The translations under genes and the position numbers were made by a program. Positions 7,094 to 8,289 of a DNA stretch of 8,289 nucleotides are shown here, one piece after another. The notes below the pieces were generated by a model. The model saw only the letters and a list, made by a program, of their open reading frames with translations, made no database searches and was not told the DNA's origin. The first letter of the stretch is position 1. Each line of letters opens with the position of its first letter. Source of the stretch: Desulfobulbaceae bacterium (GTDB lineage: Bacteria > Desulfobacterota > Desulfobulbia > Desulfobulbales > Desulfocapsaceae); contig JAIRRG010000132.1 of assembly GCA_031256095.1 (NCBI GenBank), positions 1-8,289 of the forward strand. Reading direction: 5' to 3'.

Positions 7094-7465
7094 ATGACAA
7101 TGTATTTGTATCTTATTCTTTTTGGTGTTTTTTTGAATGCCGCCGCCCAATTGGCCTTGAAGCAGGGTATGCGCCAGATCGGCTATTTTGACTTTGTGGC
7201 CCAGAATATCGGTCACGTCTTTTTCGCGGTCGCCACTAATCCCTACATTTGGACAGGATTATTTTGTTATGTGATCAGTGTCGGCATCTGGCTGTTGGTC
7301 TTATCCAGAGTTGAAGTGAGCTACGCTTATCCATTTCTTTCGGTGGGATATATCGTCACCGCCTGCGCCGGCTGGCTTTTTTTTCAAGAAAATATGAGCC
7401 TAACCCGCTTGCTGGGCATCGTTGTCATTTGTTTCGGGGTTTGGCTGATAACAAGGTCAGCGTAA
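7094..7465 (+). CDS. ArnE/ArnF-like small membrane protein, probable L-Ara4N-phosphoundecaprenol flippase subunit
   Basis: This 123-residue protein is almost entirely membrane, with four predicted helices near residues 3-22, 50-70, 74-96 and 103-120, the size and layout of the SMR/EamA-type ArnE (111 aa) and ArnF (128 aa) proteins. The segment WLLVLSRVEVSYAYPFLSV resembles the ArnE core WLLVLQNVPVGIAYPMLS, and AAAQLALKQG near helix 1 fits the family. In E. coli, ArnE and ArnF together flip undecaprenyl phosphate-L-Ara4N to the periplasm. Only one such gene is here, so I cannot say whether it corresponds to ArnE or ArnF. It lies 128 bases after arnT, a wider gap than between the other arn genes. 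ATG 7094 is used; ATG 7100 has slightly better spacing from a weak GAG. The TTG at 7031 would add a non-hydrophobic extension and is unlikely. A general SMR transporter is the alternative, but the arn context argues against it. Confidence 0.8.
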   Translation: MTMYLYLILFGVFLNAAAQLALKQGMRQIGYFDFVAQNIGHVFFAVATNPYIWTGLFCYVISVGIWLLVLSRVEVSYAYPFLSVGYIVTACAGWLFFQENMSLTRLLGIVVICFGVWLITRSA

Positions 7466-7498
7466 AAAAGCCCAGCCGGCTCTCGGCACCGCCATAGG

Positions 7499-7515
7499 CG
7501 ACGAGATTATCGTCG
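7499..7515. repeat. 6-bp inverted repeat just upstream of the ffh promoter
   Basis: CGACGA (7499-7504) and TCGTCG (7510-7515) are exact reverse complements around GATTA. The dyad ends three bases before the predicted -35 box of ffh. It could be a regulator site or a hairpin at the 3' end of the arn transcript; no T-run follows, so it is not a standard terminator. Chance occurrence is possible at this length. Confidence 0.4.
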
Positions 7516-7518
7516 GAC

Positions 7519-7547
7519 TTGACAAAAAAACCGTCAACCTGTAGAAA
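7519..7547 (+). promoter_or_regulatory. Predicted sigma70-type promoter of ffh
   Basis: A perfect TTGACA (7519-7524) is followed after exactly 17 bases by TAGAAA (7542-7547), which matches the -10 consensus at four of six positions including the first two bases. The spacer begins with an A-run. Transcription would start near 7554, leaving about 60 untranslated bases before the ffh ATG at 7616. It would let ffh, a housekeeping gene, be transcribed independently of the arn genes. Confidence 0.55.
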
Positions 7548-7615
7548 GCTTGGTCTTTGTTTTTTCGCGCTGACCCATTCATCCATCCCTCAACCTGAAG
7601 CGAAATCCGGCAAAT

Positions 7616-8289
7616 ATGTTTGAGAATCTGACCGACCGGCTGGAATCGGCCTTCAAAAAACTGCGCGGCCAGGGAATCCTGACGGAAGAAAACATCCAGG
7701 AAGCGATGCGGGAAGTGCGTGTCGCCCTCTTGGAAGCCGATGTCAGTCTGCCGATTGTCCGGGAATTCATCGCGACGGTCAGTGAGAAAGCGGTTGACAC
7801 CAAGGTCCAGAAAAGCCTGACACCGGGGCAACAGGTTGTAAAAATCGTTCACGACGAGTTGGTCCGTCTTCTCGGCGGCGTCACCGAGGCGTTGCGGCTG
7901 GATGGCCATCAGCCGGTAATAATCATGATGGCTGGCTTGCAGGGTTCCGGCAAAACCACCACCTGCGGCAAGCTGGCCCGTCTTTTGAAAGAAAAAGGCC
8001 GCCATCCCTATCTGGTTCCAGCCGACGTTTATCGGCCAGCGGCCATTGAGCAGTTGACGGTTCTCGGTGAACGGCTGGCGGTGCCGGTGCATCCCGCCGA
8101 CGCGGCGATGAAACCGGTGGATATTTGCCGTCAGGCCGTGGCCGCCGCCCAAGAGAAACGCTGCGATACCATCCTCATCGACACCGCCGGACGCCTGCAT
8201 GTCGACGAAGCGCTGATGCGGGAACTGGCCGACATCAAGGCGGCGGTACCCTTGTCGGAGATTCTGTTTGTCGCTGACGCCATGACCGG
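7616..8289 (+). CDS. ffh: Signal recognition particle GTPase Ffh (SRP54), 3'-truncated by the window edge
   Basis: Ffh binds signal sequences of nascent membrane proteins together with the 4.5S/SRP RNA and delivers the ribosome to FtsY at the membrane. The frame from ATG 7616 is open to the window end, giving about 224 residues of an expected 450 or so. It starts MFENLTDRLESAF, very like E. coli MFDNLTDRL. The N domain (1-85) includes REVRVALLEADVSLPIV and KSLTPGQ. The G domain has the P-loop GLQGSGKTT at 107-115, DVYRPAA at 137-143 and DTAGRLHVDEA at 189-199, then FVADAMTG at the edge. Chloroplast- or FtsY-type relatives are excluded by the N-domain sequence. The methionine-rich M domain lies outside the window. 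No strong Shine-Dalgarno precedes the ATG. It is separated from the arn operon by 150 bases containing its own probable promoter. Confidence 0.96.
   Translation, partial: MFENLTDRLESAFKKLRGQGILTEENIQEAMREVRVALLEADVSLPIVREFIATVSEKAVDTKVQKSLTPGQQVVKIVHDELVRLLGGVTEALRLDGHQPVIIMMAGLQGSGKTTTCGKLARLLKEKGRHPYLVPADVYRPAAIEQLTVLGERLAVPVHPADAAMKPVDICRQAVAAAQEKRCDTILIDTAGRLHVDEALMRELADIKAAVPLSEILFVADAMT

Noticed and set aside
7464..7484. Minus-strand terminator-like hairpin (AGCC-GGCTG-GGCT followed by T6 when read in reverse)
   Set aside because: The stem is only four firm base pairs and no minus-strand gene ends here, so the A-run plus short dyad is probably chance.
7545..7565. Plus-strand hairpin AAAG/CTTT followed by a T-run as terminator of the arn operon
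   Set aside because: The stem is four A/T-rich pairs and lies downstream of the ffh -10 box, so it would end the ffh message; too weak to call.
7457..8200. 247-codon minus-strand frame opposite ffh
   Set aside because: It is antisense to the unmistakable ffh sequence on the + strand.
1..8289. CRISPR array, tRNA, rRNA or insertion sequence
   Set aside because: No spaced direct repeats, no tRNA cloverleaf ends and no transposase motifs were seen on either strand.

Overview
The window comes from a Gram-negative bacterium. It carries the later genes of the aminoarabinose (L-Ara4N) lipid A modification pathway, which needs an outer-membrane LPS and undecaprenyl-phosphate carriers. The proteins resemble the enterobacterial Arn set closely in motifs and length, but the organisation (one small ArnE/F-like subunit, ffh immediately downstream) is not enterobacterial. 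A proteobacterium outside the Enterobacterales is likely; I cannot name the genus from sequence alone. All genes are on the + strand.

Region 1 (1-2197) is a compact type II restriction-modification cassette: a 5'-truncated vsr mismatch endonuclease, a C5-cytosine methyltransferase, and a GIY-YIG restriction endonuclease of the Eco29kI family. The methyltransferase stop and endonuclease start overlap (TGATG). The logic is coherent: the methyltransferase protects host sites, the nuclease cuts unmodified DNA, and Vsr starts repair of T:G mismatches left when the methylated cytosine deaminates. By eye this part is less G+C-rich than the following genes, which fits horizontal acquisition.

Region 2 (2198-2347) is a 150-base gap with no convincing gene. 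It begins with a 10-bp perfect inverted repeat that straddles the endonuclease stop codon, and ends in a clear ribosome binding site for arnA.

Region 3 (2348-7465) is arnA-arnD-arnT plus a small four-helix membrane protein of the ArnE/ArnF type. ArnA decarboxylates UDP-glucuronate and formylates UDP-L-Ara4N, ArnD deformylates the lipid-linked sugar, the small protein probably helps flip it across the inner membrane, and ArnT transfers it to lipid A in the periplasm. arnB and arnC, needed for a complete pathway, are not in the window.

Region 4 (7466-8289) holds a dyad, a good sigma70-like promoter and the 5' part of ffh, the SRP GTPase, which runs off the window end.

I found no wholly new system. 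The points most worth following are the restriction cassette sitting directly against an arn operon that lacks its usual first genes, the inverted repeat at the junction, and the single flippase subunit.
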